Positions 9,827-21,290 of a DNA stretch of 64,000 nucleotides are shown here, piece by piece (within the stretch, counting starts at the first letter, position 1; every line of letters starts with the position of its first letter). The notes under the pieces were generated by a model. It did no database searches. It saw only the letters and a list, made by a program, of their open reading frames with translations, and was not told where the DNA came from. The stretch is from Helicostylum pulchrum (lineage: Eukaryota; Mucoromycota; Mucoromycetes; Mucorales; Mucoraceae): assembly GCA_025677825.1 (NCBI GenBank), contig JAIXMO010000072.1, positions 54,490-118,489 on the forward strand, in the 5' to 3' direction. Position numbers and translations under genes: made by a program.

Positions 9827-11500
9827 TTATTCTTTTAACTTTTGTTCTCTTAAAAAAATCCATTCTAACTCTAATGTTTCTCTCCATAAACTACTACTCG
9901 TTCCAAACGCAACAGCGATAGTTTCTTTTGAAGACATAATCCATCTCCTTACACCTCTTTGATATACTTTTTCTAATTGACGTTCATTTTGTAATAGCTC
10001 GGATTGAATAATTGAATTCCAACAGGCTTTAGCAAGCATTAAAAAGTGTTGTGCCAGCATAGGGTGGTAAGGTGGATATATTAAACAGTATTGTATCAGT
10101 ACGAACATACCAAGCTTGACTGAGTTCATCCAATTTCCATTTGCCATTTCATCATAAAATAATCGTGTACAGGTAGATAGTGTGGTTAATCGATAAGGAA
10201 TAATGTTGGATGGATCTGTAGGATAAGATAACATTTTATCAATAGCGGTTTGCATAATAGAATCATATGTACTCTGTACAGCTGGTTTAGCTAAAGAAGG
10301 TAAAGGATCATCAAAATCATTCAAACTGCTACTTGAAGTCATAGTTTGATTTCGATGTAATTCTGGTTGATTCCAAGTTAATAAATAAGGTGCAAAGAAT
10401 TGAATAAAGTAATGTGTATAGTTTGCAATATTTAAAGGCTTTGTTGGATCAGGACAACCGTCACTCTTTCTATCATACTGCTTGCACATCTCTAATAAAT
10501 CCCATTCTTTCACTTCTTGTAATACTCTTTCACTTTTTGCTTGATTTTGTAATAACTCTTGTGCTCTATCCCAGTCATTTTCTTCTTGACCTAATAATTT
10601 ATCAATCAAACTAAAATATTTTTTATCGTTACTTGCATCATTACAACGAACACACTGACAATCAAAGAAATATTTATCACGTAACGCTTTTTGACGATAG
10701 GTTCTGGAATGAGCTGAATCAACATAAGATATAGTTACTTCTTGACCGGGTTCAATATCTTCAATAGCATGGATAGAAGCATAAGCACCTTCAAACATAA
10801 CCACCGCGTTAGGTCTGCAAGAATGGTTGAATAAAGCAGCAATCGGATAAGTACCTTCACCAATAGCAAACATATCTTTATCATCAATAGCAAAATTATT
10901 TGATTTAAATATGTTTAAATAATGTATTAATTCGTCACTGGTTAAACCAGTTTGTTGAATAAAAGGTTTTGTCAAAGCTTCAACAGCTAATTGTTTAAAT
11001 TTTTCCTTGACGTGTTTAGGTTGAGAATCATCATGACCCATTAAAGTGAAAAATGCTTCCATGGTAACATTAACAGTTTCATCATTTTTATCTTTTGGTT
11101 GAGGTTGTTCCTTATTTGATCTCTTTCTGTATCTTGAAACATTAAGTGCAACCTTTTCCAACATTTCCAGGTCTAATTCATCAGCAGCTTCTCTATTTTT
11201 AGTTGGTTTGGCACAGATAAATTGATGATAACTTAACCAAGCGTTTTGAAAGCAAGACATGTCGCAAAAATAAGCTTTTTTACATTGCGAACAACGTTGC
11301 AGAGAAGGTGATGTTTGTTTTCGAAAGCAATAATTACAGTATTCGTTTATGGTTTGAGGTAAAGCAACTGTACCTAAAGGTTGAGAAGTGATAAGCACGG
11401 TACCTTTTTTCAATAAGGTAGTAGCTTTAATAGATCGACCTTTTATAACATCATTTGAATCTTGTAAACAAATATTATTAAGTTTAAGGTAGCTATCCAT
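9827..11500 (-). CDS. SET/MYND-domain protein lysine methyltransferase (SMYD-like)
   Basis: Single-exon protein of 557 residues with SMYD architecture: an N-terminal half of SET, then a MYND zinc finger (CNYC...CSQC...YFCDMSCFQ...H...C, about 55-97), and the SET core (about 215-265). SET motifs are visible: GEGTYPIAALFNHSCRPNAV, the NHSC pseudoknot core, and EVTISYVD. A post-SET Cys cluster (CQCVRC) follows. SMYD enzymes methylate histone or other protein lysines using S-adenosylmethionine; the substrate here is unknown. The C-terminal 250 residues are helical (TPR-like region of the family). The start is the ATG at 11500. Confidence 0.88.
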   Translation of the reverse strand: MDSYLKLNNICLQDSNDVIKGRSIKATTLLKKGTVLITSQPLGTVALPQTINEYCNYCFRKQTSPSLQRCSQCKKAYFCDMSCFQNAWLSYHQFICAKPTKNREAADELDLEMLEKVALNVSRYRKRSNKEQPQPKDKNDETVNVTMEAFFTLMGHDDSQPKHVKEKFKQLAVEALTKPFIQQTGLTSDELIHYLNIFKSNNFAIDDKDMFAIGEGTYPIAALFNHSCRPNAVVMFEGAYASIHAIEDIEPGQEVTISYVDSAHSRTYRQKALRDKYFFDCQCVRCNDASNDKKYFSLIDKLLGQEENDWDRAQELLQNQAKSERVLQEVKEWDLLEMCKQYDRKSDGCPDPTKPLNIANYTHYFIQFFAPYLLTWNQPELHRNQTMTSSSSLNDFDDPLPSLAKPAVQSTYDSIMQTAIDKMLSYPTDPSNIIPYRLTTLSTCTRLFYDEMANGNWMNSVKLGMFVLIQYCLIYPPYHPMLAQHFLMLAKACWNSIIQSELLQNERQLEKVYQRGVRRWIMSSKETIAVAFGTSSSLWRETLELEWIFLREQKLKE

Positions 11501-11677
11501 ATTTTTTTTTCAGCAGTAATAAAGAGACAGAAGAGAGGGGGGTGAAGGGGTAACACAAAAAAGTCTACTGTATTTTTTTTTTATCCCAGCCGTAATAAGA
11601 AAGAAGGGACTCAATCTTTTCTTTTTTTTTTTCCCTTTTCTTTCTTTCTTTTTCTTCTTTTCTCTTTATATTTTTAG

Positions 11678-13144
11678 ATGTTTATTTTATATTTTTGTAT
11701 ATGTTTATTAGTAGTAGAAGGAACTTTAGCATCTTTTTCATTAAATAAAAGACAAGGTACTACAGCAAAAAAAAAAAAAAAAAAAAAAAAAGTTATAATT
11801 TTAACCTTTTTTTTATATAAATAATAGCTATAGCTTCAAGGTCTTGTGGTGAACAAAACAATACAGTTTCGATTTGTTCACCTACTTCTTCTTCTGTATG
11901 GGATAACAGTACATTTCAAGAAATCACTTGGAAATACAAGTAAAAAGTTTATATTTTTTTATATTATTTGTATAATATATTTACTTTTTTTTCCTTTTTC
12001 TCTATCTTTTTCTCTATTTTATAACAGTAATCCTAAATTTGGTCAATACGTAAGTACGTTCAATAGTTTCTCTCTTTTTATTTTGTAGTGTATAAAATAA
12101 ATATAATTAATATTAACGCTTACATAATAGACTCGATTAGACTTGTATTTACTTTACAAAAACTCATCAAATGATGAATATGTGCCTATAAAAAATTGGA
12201 CTGGCCTGGATAAAGATAGCGGAATTATAGTACCAGAAATCGACGATTCTTGGTATCCAACCAAGTTGGCTGAAAACTCTGCCAATATTGCTTTAAACGT
12301 GTACATGTATATCGTTGGTGCAGGATATGATATCTATACTGATTTAGATTTAATACCGACTGATCATAACTTCTTTCCTGCCCCTCAACCATTTATTTTA
12401 ATACGTAACGTATTTTCTTATAATTACTTTTATATTAATAGCTAAAAAAAAAAAAATCTCCTCTTAGAAAATTCCCGTAACACAACAACCACAACCACTT
12501 CTTCGCCTTCTTCTCCACCAACAAATTCTATTTCACCTGTAGACTCTAAATCAGATAATGAACAAGATAAAAGCCTACCTGGTTGGGCTATTGCTGTCAT
12601 CGTTATTGCTGTCATCTTATTTATATTGGCTCTTGTTGCTCTTGTTTGGGCCTACAGGAGGTACAAAAATAAAAAGCAATTGAATAATGGTGCCTCCAAT
12701 AATATGGGCCTTCATGGAGATGATGAAAAGATACCAGTATTAACACCAAACAAGAATGAATCAAATACTGTTATACCAGTTGTTGGTGCTATTGTTGCGA
12801 CAAAAGGTACATATACAAATAATAATTTAGAAGAAAAAAAAAAAAAACTAATTATTTACATAGGTGATATCGCATCCATCAATTCTTCTACACAGCAATT
12901 ATGGTCACCTAGATCACTCTCACCTAGACATGATGAAATATCTTTTATCACCACTTCTGAAAAACCTGCTCAACATCAACAATTGGGCTTACATAGTGAA
13001 GCAAATCAATCAAGTAGTATATTATCTTCTACAGATGCACTTATGATTGCCGACACTTTTAGACAGTTTATGAGAAAACCTGATTGGAATGAAGAATTAG
13101 AATTAAATGAACAAAACAAGAAAGCATTACAGTCCACTCCATAG
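11678..13144 (+). CDS. Type I membrane protein with Kre9/Knh1-like ectodomain
   Basis: Six exons (11678-11756, 11834-11939, 12028-12049, 12131-12404, 12468-12806, 12864-13144) keep frame and encode 366 residues. Order: a signal peptide (MFILYFCICLLVVEGTLA), an ectodomain of about 135 residues whose first part (SPTSSSVWDNSTFQEITWKY) resembles the Ser/Thr-rich Kre9/Knh1 Ig-like cell-wall domain, and a Thr/Ser/Pro stalk. One membrane helix (about 190-212) follows, with a basic stop-transfer (RRYKNKK) and a cytoplasmic tail of about 150 residues rich in Ser/Gln. A cell-surface or wall-linked role is inferred from this topology. The first intron contains an A25 run. The function is unknown. Confidence 0.75.
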
Positions 13145-13284
13145 TGTCAGTTACCAAACTACTATATATTTTGAATAATAATAAAGAAAAAACATATTAA
13201 AACGCCCTCCCCCTCTTCATTCAAGTATTACTACATTTGCAAGCTACTGATTCGTATTTAATTATTTGACTTATTTTATAACTT

Positions 13285-13497
13285 ATGTCTAACCAAAATA
13301 CCTCTAATAATAACACTATCCCCGTAGCTGTTAATAACTGGAGAAAAGTACTCGGTAGTAACCAAAGAACTCTTAACTGCCCTTGCAGAGTTAACAAGAG
13401 AGATTACTCAAATGTAAGAAACTTGTTGAAACATTACAACAGATACCATCCTCGCCAATACGAAGGTTTAGAGCAGTATTACAGCCAAAAGAAATAG
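13285..13497 (+). CDS. Small CxC...H...H protein, unknown
   Basis: A 70-codon ATG-led frame. After a Gln/Asn-rich start come a CPC pair at residues 33-35 and two histidines (LLKHYNRYHP), the spacing of a small zinc-binding finger. The Lys/Arg/Tyr content suggests nucleic-acid binding. It sits at the left border of a stretch of transposon debris, so it may be an element-derived gene or a spliced fragment of one. No family was recognised. Confidence 0.4.
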   Translation: MSNQNTSNNNTIPVAVNNWRKVLGSNQRTLNCPCRVNKRDYSNVRNLLKHYNRYHPRQYEGLEQYYSQKK

Positions 13498-14237
13498 TCA
13501 GATAAATTTTAATGTAAATTATATAAATATTAATCCAGTGGTATTAGTAGTATAATATCAACGGCTCCTTTGGATGGTACTATCTCTGAAGTGGACGCTT
13601 CAAGTGGGAGATTTGGATGAAAGGTAATATAAAACCGAGTTAATTTTATTAAGACCAGGTAATGAGTAAAAAGTATCTGTCGAGTAATTGGATCCGCTCT
13701 ATGGATAAAAAAAGTAACTAATGAACGTTGCTCCGTCAAATTGACAAACGAATGGATGCAATAACGGATAATGAACTAGAGCAGACCAAAAACATTGCCT
13801 AAAAATGATATGTATATATGAGTGATTCTTTATCTGCGCAATACATGTAAATAGATACCTTTAAACAAATTACAACCAGGTAAAGAAGCGTATCAAATGA
13901 GCCACAATATAACTGTTTTCATTGGTATGTGTTTCCAAGTTTGTAAATATATCACTAAGATCCATAAATTAAGCGTTGTAGTCAGATACGTCGATTTGAA
14001 TCAACCAAGAGTAACTTCATAGTTAAGAACCCGTATCATCTCTCGAACCAGTTTTCCTACTCCCTTTGATACAACAGGAATTTGGTAGCTTATCGTCCCT
14101 TTTATTTTACTTATAATTATTTTGAAGTGTCGTCTAAGAAAGACTAACCTGTGCTTCCGATTACGATCTCTTCGTAAATTCACAGTACATAATATTTTCA
14201 TAATAACAAGCTACACAATCTAAAAATAATTATCTAG
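13498..14237. other. Transposon debris upstream of Fanzor relic B
   Basis: Many stops on both strands. Short open frames exist but none is recognisable. The position suggests the decayed body of the element whose C-terminal exon and right end follow. Confidence 0.35.
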
Positions 14238-14438
14238 GTCGGTAATGCTTGTAAAAACAAAAGCAACGTTCGTCTCCAGTACAATAAAAAGGTTCTTTGT
14301 TGTACCAATTGTAGAACGTTATTATGGAATAGAGATACCAATGCTTCAAAAAATATGTGGGATATTTGTTCGTCCGTCTGGTCTGGCTCTGGAAGGCCTG
14401 GCATATTTTGTAGAAGCCCAACGTCCGAACAACAATAA
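14238..14438 (+). pseudogene. Fanzor C-terminal exon relic B
   Basis: Preceded by an acceptor-like TCTAG, this 66-codon stretch reads CKNKSN...VLCCTNCRTLLWNRDTNASKN and ends in a stop at 14436-14438. The CxxC pair followed by W-N-R-D-x-N-A is the second half of the zinc finger plus the RuvC-III motif of Fanzor/TnpB nucleases. The tail (GSGRPGIFCR) differs from the intact gene at 45 kb, so it belongs to another subfamily. No intact upstream RuvC-I was found. Confidence 0.72.
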
Positions 14439-14576
14439 TTTCTTTAAATCTTAAACCATTACTTCGAACGTGATGTGCTCTGCACATAAAGGTTTTACAC
14501 AAACAAAAGGGTAATTTTTAATTACACAAACTTCCTTTTCGGGTTATGCTTGAAAACGCATCTTGACGCTTTTTAT

Positions 14577-14616
14577 TTTCAAAAACCGCTTAACTGTTAG
14601 GTAAATAAGGGCGTCC
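14577..14616. mobile_element. Orphan right terminal repeat, same family as the 43.9-50.6 kb element
   Basis: The stretch contains CTGTTAGGTAAATAAGGGCG and the preceding TTTTCAAAAACCG. It is nearly identical to the right terminus of the intact element (50592-50632): 36 of 41 aligned bases or better by eye. The element end would fall at 14616, with CAAGAAAA as candidate target sequence. No left end was found. It lies 140 bases beyond Fanzor relic B, in the same orientation as in the intact element. Confidence 0.72.
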
Positions 14617-14732
14617 CAAGAAAAAGGTGACGTGAACTCTGCAAACTGTTGAAGTAGAAAAAAAAAAACTTGATTTCCTTTTTCCCAAAAATTAAATTAT
14701 AGAATAAAAAGTCGTGTTAGAGTGTATATAAT

Positions 14733-16968
14733 ATGGCAGATACCAAACCACCTATCATTAAAAAAAGATCAGAAGTGCGTTCCAAGACCGCCCAAAAACC
14801 TATACCTTCTATCGCCCAAACTCGATACACGACCACACAAGCAGTTGTATCTGCCGCTAAAAATAAAGCAAGCAGTGTAGTTCATTCTGCTCGAGAATGG
14901 CTTACTCCTTCCTCAGAATGGGCTTCACTTCCTCATCTCGATTCCTTATCTACCGTTATGTTCAGTCCTCTTGCTGCACATCCCGTATACCGCTCCGAAT
15001 CCATGGTCAAAGCACTGCAGCTAATGCAACAACAGCAACAGAGGCAAAATACAGCAAACTCATCCACCATCATTTCGACCCCCAGAGCAGACCTTGTATT
15101 ACACGGTAAAACATATGCCTGGCCCTCTAGTACCGTTTTACTTCAAGCTGATATACCCGAATCGTCTTCCCCTGTTTCTTTATTTCAAGGCTTTGCTTCT
15201 GCATATCCTTCGCTAGCTAAATCACCAAAGCCTGTTTCTAAAAGATCTCGACAAAAGAAGAAGAAATCAACTAATACAAGAGGTATGGTTGGTATTATAG
15301 TATTAAATGTACATTTATTTATTGAAGTTGAATAGGATTAGGTGTGCCTAAATCCCTGACGCAAATTATATCTGAAAGAGAAAAGAGAGCTCGAGACTGT
15401 GATAAAATCAGTATGCAAAAGGTAACCATTATATTAAAAAATAAGGTTATGGTTACATGTTTTTATTAAAATTTATCACCTAGTCTTCTACTGCAAATGA
15501 AATAGATCAAATTAACCTACAAATTAATAAATTATTAAATGATCGCAAAGCTCTAGAAGAAAAATGGGAAAGATTAGAATCAAAAGATATTCAGTTACAA
15601 CTAATTAGTAAATATAATACATGTATATGTATATTATATATAAAAGTACTGACTAAAAAGTATTTAAAAATAGTTGATGATTTGAATGATGCAGTTTTGG
15701 ATATTGAGGAAGGAGGAAGTGTCCGTTTAAAATCAGGTCGAGAATCTATAGACGATGAAGAGGAAGAATACGAATCCGGCACTTGTTTCAAGACATTGGA
15801 AGGTCATAAAGACGACGTTATCTGTCTCGATTTTAATCACCCCAGAGGCATGATGGTATCTTCTTCTATGGATGGTACAGTAAGAGCTTGGGATTTGTAT
15901 CGTAATAAGTGTTTAGGAAATATTGAAGGGCATCAAGGCCTTGTGCGGTGTGTACAACTGGATGATGCACGTCTTCTGACAGGTTCAGACGATGGTACTA
16001 TTAAACACTGGGATTTATCCTTAATAGATGCAACTGCTTCTTCTTCTTCCATTAGTTCCTTCTCTGTATTCTCAAGTGCTCCTAGTTCTCCTAGTTTAAC
16101 TGCCGTTAGTAGTTCTAGTGGATTATTAAATGAGTCGTTTACATTGGAAGGACATCAAGGCGAAATCACTTGTTTGTATGCAGATAGAACTTCAGTTGTA
16201 TCTGGCTCTGGCGATAAAACAATCAAACAATGGGATCTAGAAACTCAACAGTGTCTTTTGACTCTGGATGTTTTATGGGCCAGTGGTAATAGTAATAATA
16301 TTGTGGATTCCTGGTTGGATAATTCTACTTCTAGCTACGGGTATGCCGCACATGATTTCATTGGCGCTTTACAGTTTTGGGATTCTGCTTTAGCAAGTGG
16401 TACCTCTGATGGTAAAATTAGAATGTGGGATTGTAAGTATTTAATTTTTAATTTAAAGTATAAAAACTAATTATAATAAAAAATAGTGAGAACTGGTCAA
16501 GCTCATCGTACTTTACCCGGTCATAATGCACCAATTACTTGCTTACAGTTTGATGATGTACATCTTGTTAGCGGTAGTTTAGATAAAACAATTAGAGTAA
16601 GGAAAAAAAATGGAGGAAAAAAAAAAGATTTTGTATATGCTAACCATGGTTATTAGATTTGGGATATTCGTACAGGAACTGTTTTCGATACACTGACTTA
16701 TACTACACCCGTGTCAAGTTTACAATTTAATTCTTCGAAGATTATTAGTTCGGGAACAAGCAATACAATCGATGTAAGTATGATACACGTATGAAGAGAA
16801 AAAAAATGGGTACTAATTATTATTATTTTCGTATAGGTCTATAATCGTACGTCGTTTCAACATACAACTCTTTCAGGTCATAGAAATCATGTCAACTCGA
16901 TTCGCTTCCATAGTGATGTATTAGCTAGTGCAGGCAGTGATAATGTTATTAAATTATGGTCAATTTAA
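14733..16968 (+). CDS. MDV1: Mitochondrial division protein 1-like WD40 adaptor
   Basis: Adaptor linking Fis1 on the mitochondrial outer membrane to the dynamin Dnm1 during fission. Seven exons (14733-15282, 15336-15421, 15484-15607, 15674-16432, 16487-16596, 16657-16773, 16837-16968) join in frame to 625 residues. The order matches Mdv1/Caf4: an N-terminal extension, a coiled coil (about 225-255), an acidic linker and a C-terminal WD40 propeller. WD repeats are clear: [15 protein letters not shown]...[21 protein letters not shown]...[21 protein letters not shown]...TIKQWDLE, then further blades to TLSGHRNHV...VIKLWSI. The third blade has a Ser-rich insert. Several introns fall inside blades. 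Confidence 0.85.
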
Positions 16969-17575
16969 TGCCTAAATAAACATCTTTTTTTTTCGCTCTG
17001 ATTTAAAAATAGTTTACAGGATGGAATCCTTTTACTACTCGACCTGAATTCAACACATCATTATATGCTTGAAAACAGTACGAGTAAAGACCCCCGTTCA
17101 TTATAAAGTGTCACCTCCCTAATACGTAAACAAAAAGTAGAGCCGCTACTGTAATTGGTTTTTTCCTCTTGTAACACTTGAATTATATCCATAATGAAGC
17201 TCTTCCAACTTATGCGCGATATCCTACCATATATGTATATATTTATAACCAAAACTTAATAACCGTGAATTTGCATGGTATCAATAATCATAGCAAAAAG
17301 CTCAAATAGGAGTACGTAAATCTTTCAAAGGGCTTACTTTTTTATCTGGTCATTGTGAAACCAAGCCAGTTAAATCTCCTTTTGAAAAAAATTGATAGTT
17401 TTACATGAAATAAATGTGCTCTCTTTTTACGAAGCATTTTTTTTACTTCTCTGCATTCACAATTTTAAACGAATAATGCACAGTGAATAAGAAAGATAGT
17501 CAATGTGGCTTGCACAACACATAATTTTTTTTCAGTTGTTTGCTTCTTCATTTAACAATCTTACATAGCAACAAA
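16969..17575. other. Intergenic
   Basis: About 600 AT-rich bases between MDV1 and the coiled-coil gene. No gene, RNA or repeat recognised. Confidence 0.5.
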
Positions 17576-17720
17576 ATGCCAAGAATATCGCGACCACCAC
17601 CACCACCACCGCCTAATAATCCCGCCATAAAAGGAAAAATAGCTAACACCAAGTTATTAAAACGCGTAAAACACGCTCAAAAAAAGGTTAGCAATAAAAT
17701 ATAAGTTAAAAAAAAACGTT

Positions 17721-18824
17721 ATGCTGAAAAACGTGTTTATTTTAGACAATCAATCCGAAACAGACGAGAATTTTGTTTTACGGCAAGAGATCTTTTCATT
17801 AGAAGATAGACTTTCTTCAAGGGATGAGGAAATATTAAAATTAGCTGATGAAAAGTGTAATTTTGAGAAAAAGTTCTTATCGGCTAAGAATGAATACAAA
17901 TTACAACAGATGTATATTCAACAGTTGGAGGACGATCATGAAGCTTTAAAGAAAGAAAAGTCCGAGGGATTATGTAATCGACTTGTACAAGACCTCGAGA
18001 AAAAGACGGAAGAAGCCAATGATTTAAGCAGCCATGTGAAGGAGTTAAACAAGAAGTTTAAAGAATCTGAAGCAGAGAATGAAAAGTTGTATGTGTATAA
18101 CATGGCCCTTAAGTCGGAATTGGAAGAGAAAGAGGAAGAACCTAACCTTTCTTTAAAAGTCGAAGAATTACAAAACAAGCTAAATAAAGCTAACAAGGCT
18201 TTATCATATAAACCATCTTCTACTGCTATTAATCCTATGTTCATGAACAAAATTAAAAAGCTCAAGGCTGATCGCAGCTTGTCAAAGATCGAGAAAAAGT
18301 TGTTGAAGAAGGAGAACAAGTTATTGAAAAAAGAAATCCGAAAAAGGGATTTATATTTATTAAAAACTCAAAACCTTCAAGATCTTTTCCAAAGTTCAGC
18401 TGAAGATGATGACGAAGACAATTCCAAAGATATGAATGTAGATACTGATGCACGTTCTTTTAGCTCAAAGATTTCTGATTCTCGAAGCTCTTTTGCCGAA
18501 CCTGAAAGTTCTGTGAATGTTGATGATTATCACTTTGATCTTGACTCGTTTAGCCCTGGTAAAGAACAATCTGCTGATATTGGCCGATCTGAACGTCTTC
18601 CTGCTCTCGATATATCTGTACCTGCCACTACCACAGGTGTGAAGCACAAGAAAGCATCTAGCAAATTGGCCAATAGTCATAACTCTGCTAAAATTATTTA
18701 TAGTAGACCTCTTGTTGGCCATACCATCCCCAAGGAGCGAGAATTATCCCATGACAAGCCGGTATACGAGGGATATCCAACTAGCAGACCAGACAAACAT
18801 ACTCGTAAAAAGACGAAATTGTAG
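17721..18824 (+). CDS. Coiled-coil protein, unknown
   Basis: The open frame gives 367 residues. Residues 20-235 are a long charged coiled coil (heptad-rich Glu/Lys/Leu), then an acidic segment (SSAEDDDEDN), a Ser-rich region and a basic tail (RKKTKL). An upstream ATG at 17576 starts a Pro-rich, basic 37-codon exon (MPRISRPPPPPPPNNP) that ends at a GTTAGC donor, but the obvious TTTTAG acceptor at about 17747 does not keep frame. Either the start is the ATG at 17721 or the first exon joins through another site. A cytoskeletal or scaffold role is a guess. No family recognised. Confidence 0.6.
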   Translation: MLKNVFILDNQSETDENFVLRQEIFSLEDRLSSRDEEILKLADEKCNFEKKFLSAKNEYKLQQMYIQQLEDDHEALKKEKSEGLCNRLVQDLEKKTEEANDLSSHVKELNKKFKESEAENEKLYVYNMALKSELEEKEEEPNLSLKVEELQNKLNKANKALSYKPSSTAINPMFMNKIKKLKADRSLSKIEKKLLKKENKLLKKEIRKRDLYLLKTQNLQDLFQSSAEDDDEDNSKDMNVDTDARSFSSKISDSRSSFAEPESSVNVDDYHFDLDSFSPGKEQSADIGRSERLPALDISVPATTTGVKHKKASSKLANSHNSAKIIYSRPLVGHTIPKERELSHDKPVYEGYPTSRPDKHTRKKTKL

Positions 18825-19052
18825 ACTGATCTCGTTCGGTTTAGTTTTTAGCAAGTGTATATCATGATCGTGTTAATGGTGGCAGTTATTATTTTCGGGA
18901 ATAGAGATCAAGATGGTTTAAACAGTCTTACTCGTTAGTTGCTCTATATGAAATTGGTGCAGACTGTTTGCTTTGCCTTTTGTTTCTTACACAAAGCAAG
19001 CGCAATGCATTGATTTCTGTATCTAAACGATCAAGTCAAAATACCTTATATT

Positions 19053-21290
19053 ATGGCGTTCTTCAAAAGAAGCCTTTCTTTTGAATTTCAAGGTGGATTT
19101 CATTTTTCTCCATTACCTTATGTCGTCTTCTTTGGTCAGCCTATGTTGTTTCACTCTCAAATTATCGAGCGCATTACTTTGCTTGTAACTTATGAAGATC
19201 GAGAAACGGTCTTTCGGTTACAAATAATGAAACAGATACCACGCGTGATCAATTGAAAGTCTTGGGCCATATTACTGCAACTAGTTTAGGATCTAGTCTT
19301 ACCAATATCTTGAGTACTTTAGTAAATACACTGAATCAATTATCTTTGGTGTTGGTGGAAGATTAAGAATCGATCTTTCGGAAGTGCCTAGGTGTGACGA
19401 TTACGACTACAATACTAACAATATCCCATTCCGGCTTGCCAAAGAAACAATAAGCAACACATAGTTTCCGATCTCGTATTAGTTCGGCTTTTCGCTTGAC
19501 TATCTTGGATTTATTATTACGAAACACGAAGTAATTCACCTCATCATCATTTGCAGAATTTTTTAACTATTATGATATGATTTACCAAAGGAGCATTCAT
19601 AAAGCAAAGGTCAAGGTACAAAAAAAAACAAGACAACACTCGTTTGTTTTCATGTTATTTTAGATATTATGCGTCAAGGTGTTGAAAACAGTCCTTATTT
19701 ATTTGATATCATGATTGAAGACAATGCTGAGCCATCATTACCTTTAATTGATGATACTCATCTGATCTTGGCCGAGAAATGTTATGAACTTAGATTACGT
19801 TCCGAACAATAATTTTACATCTCTACCTTGCGCTATTTATGTAACCGGGAAAAAAATAGAAAAAGTTTGCTACTATTGAATAAAACATGTTTCCCGAGTC
19901 ACCTGCTTTTGCTGGCGAAATGTGCACAGATGGAACCAAAATCAGGTCGAGATCTGAACTTCGTCAAAGAGATTAGATCTTACAATGCATTGCTTTAGAA
20001 TTACATACAACAATCGATATAAATCGAAAGAACGAAGCTAGTAGATTATCATAGTTATTATATGGTTGTAAAAAAATCTTGCTGACAATATCGATACATC
20101 TTAACAACAATTTGACACCTGTATACTCTCTGCGACATATGCATTACAAGAACCTTTAATCGAGATGCTGGAATTGGTGAGTTATTTAGAGTTTATTCGT
20201 GTGGGTGAATATTCTTACAAAGGATATCAATGTTTCATAATTGATTTATTTGCATGCAAATGAAGTTAGCAGCTGCGAAATATATGATGTACGTGCTATT
20301 TACGAGCTTCTGCAAAATAAGCCAGAATCACTTTACTCATATAAAATCGATGCTGTCGAAATTGAAGTAGGATTAATTCTTAGTTTGTGTATGGTAGATA
20401 ATCACAAAAAAGAGATTGAGCATGGTAAACGTCACTGTTTAGAAGCTTGGAATGAAGTGATTTACATTACATTGATTGCATGCTTTGCTTTGGTCGGCCA
20501 TAAATATCCTGAGCATATGGTATACGAGTTACTAAACATGTTATTAGCCAAGATTACCTACACCAAAGAATACAATGTCAAGATTCCCAAGAGTATGAGT
20601 GAAGTTAATTTGGCACTTATTACCAGACCAGCTTCATAACTTCGCATGGAAAGATTCAAATTGATTTTTTTAATGGCATTGTAGAGCGTATATGTCAAAA
20701 GATTACTATGTTTGAAGCTCGAGGATATTTGTATTCATCCATGATCAACTTTCTCTTATATGTATTAGCATACATGTTAAAGATGGTTCTTATAGACAGC
20801 CTGAAATGCATATTATAGAACAAGTAACAGCGCATGATGCCAATGGTTTAGCTGTTTGGAAGATAATTTTTTTTAGTTATTGGCTTGAACGCTTTAAATA
20901 CTGCGATTCCTCGCGCTGGTTGTGATGCTGTTCAGAGTCATTTTATTATTGCAGTATACAAATGAGACGATTAAAAGCGGCGATGCTGCTTTAAGCAATT
21001 TTTAGGGACAGAAGGTAAGATAAGTGGGAAGATTTATTATATATACTAATTGATTATTTTTTGTGTTAGCTGCTTTACTTTCCTTGTATGCTTTCGAAGC
21101 TAAAGCGTATATTATTCTTAATATTGCTATGAACCCAGAGAGTTGAGATTTATTTATTCAATTTACGAAGACACAACAACAAAAATTTATCACGACGCAA
21201 CCCAATATTGATAGTTCTAAAGAATTATATGAACGTTATCAACAGTTATTAATGCTTACACTTAAGTTAATTGTAACCGTATTTCAAAGG
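19053..21290 (+). pseudogene. Decayed large gene, possible Nup192/Nup205-type nucleoporin relic
   Basis: A long run of coding-like plus-strand segments broken by many stops and frame changes. Best preserved is 20260-20640, about 120 residues including YDVRAIYELLQNKPE and KRHCLEAWNEVIYITL. Further pieces read FEARGYLYSSMINFLLY (about 20713), LSLYAFEAKAYIILNIA (about 21075) and ERYQQLLMLTLKL (about 21230). The helical character and the order of these blocks resemble the C-terminal half of the Nup192/Nup205 scaffold nucleoporins, judged from memory of the family only. The 5' half is missing. A cellular gene would be expected elsewhere in the genome. Confidence 0.42.

Noticed and set aside
14001..14502. 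Minus-strand open frames here could be taken as a gene
   Set aside because: The plus strand in the same place encodes CCTNCRTLLWNRDTNASKN, a specific Fanzor C-terminal motif; the minus frames show no family motif and are its shadow.
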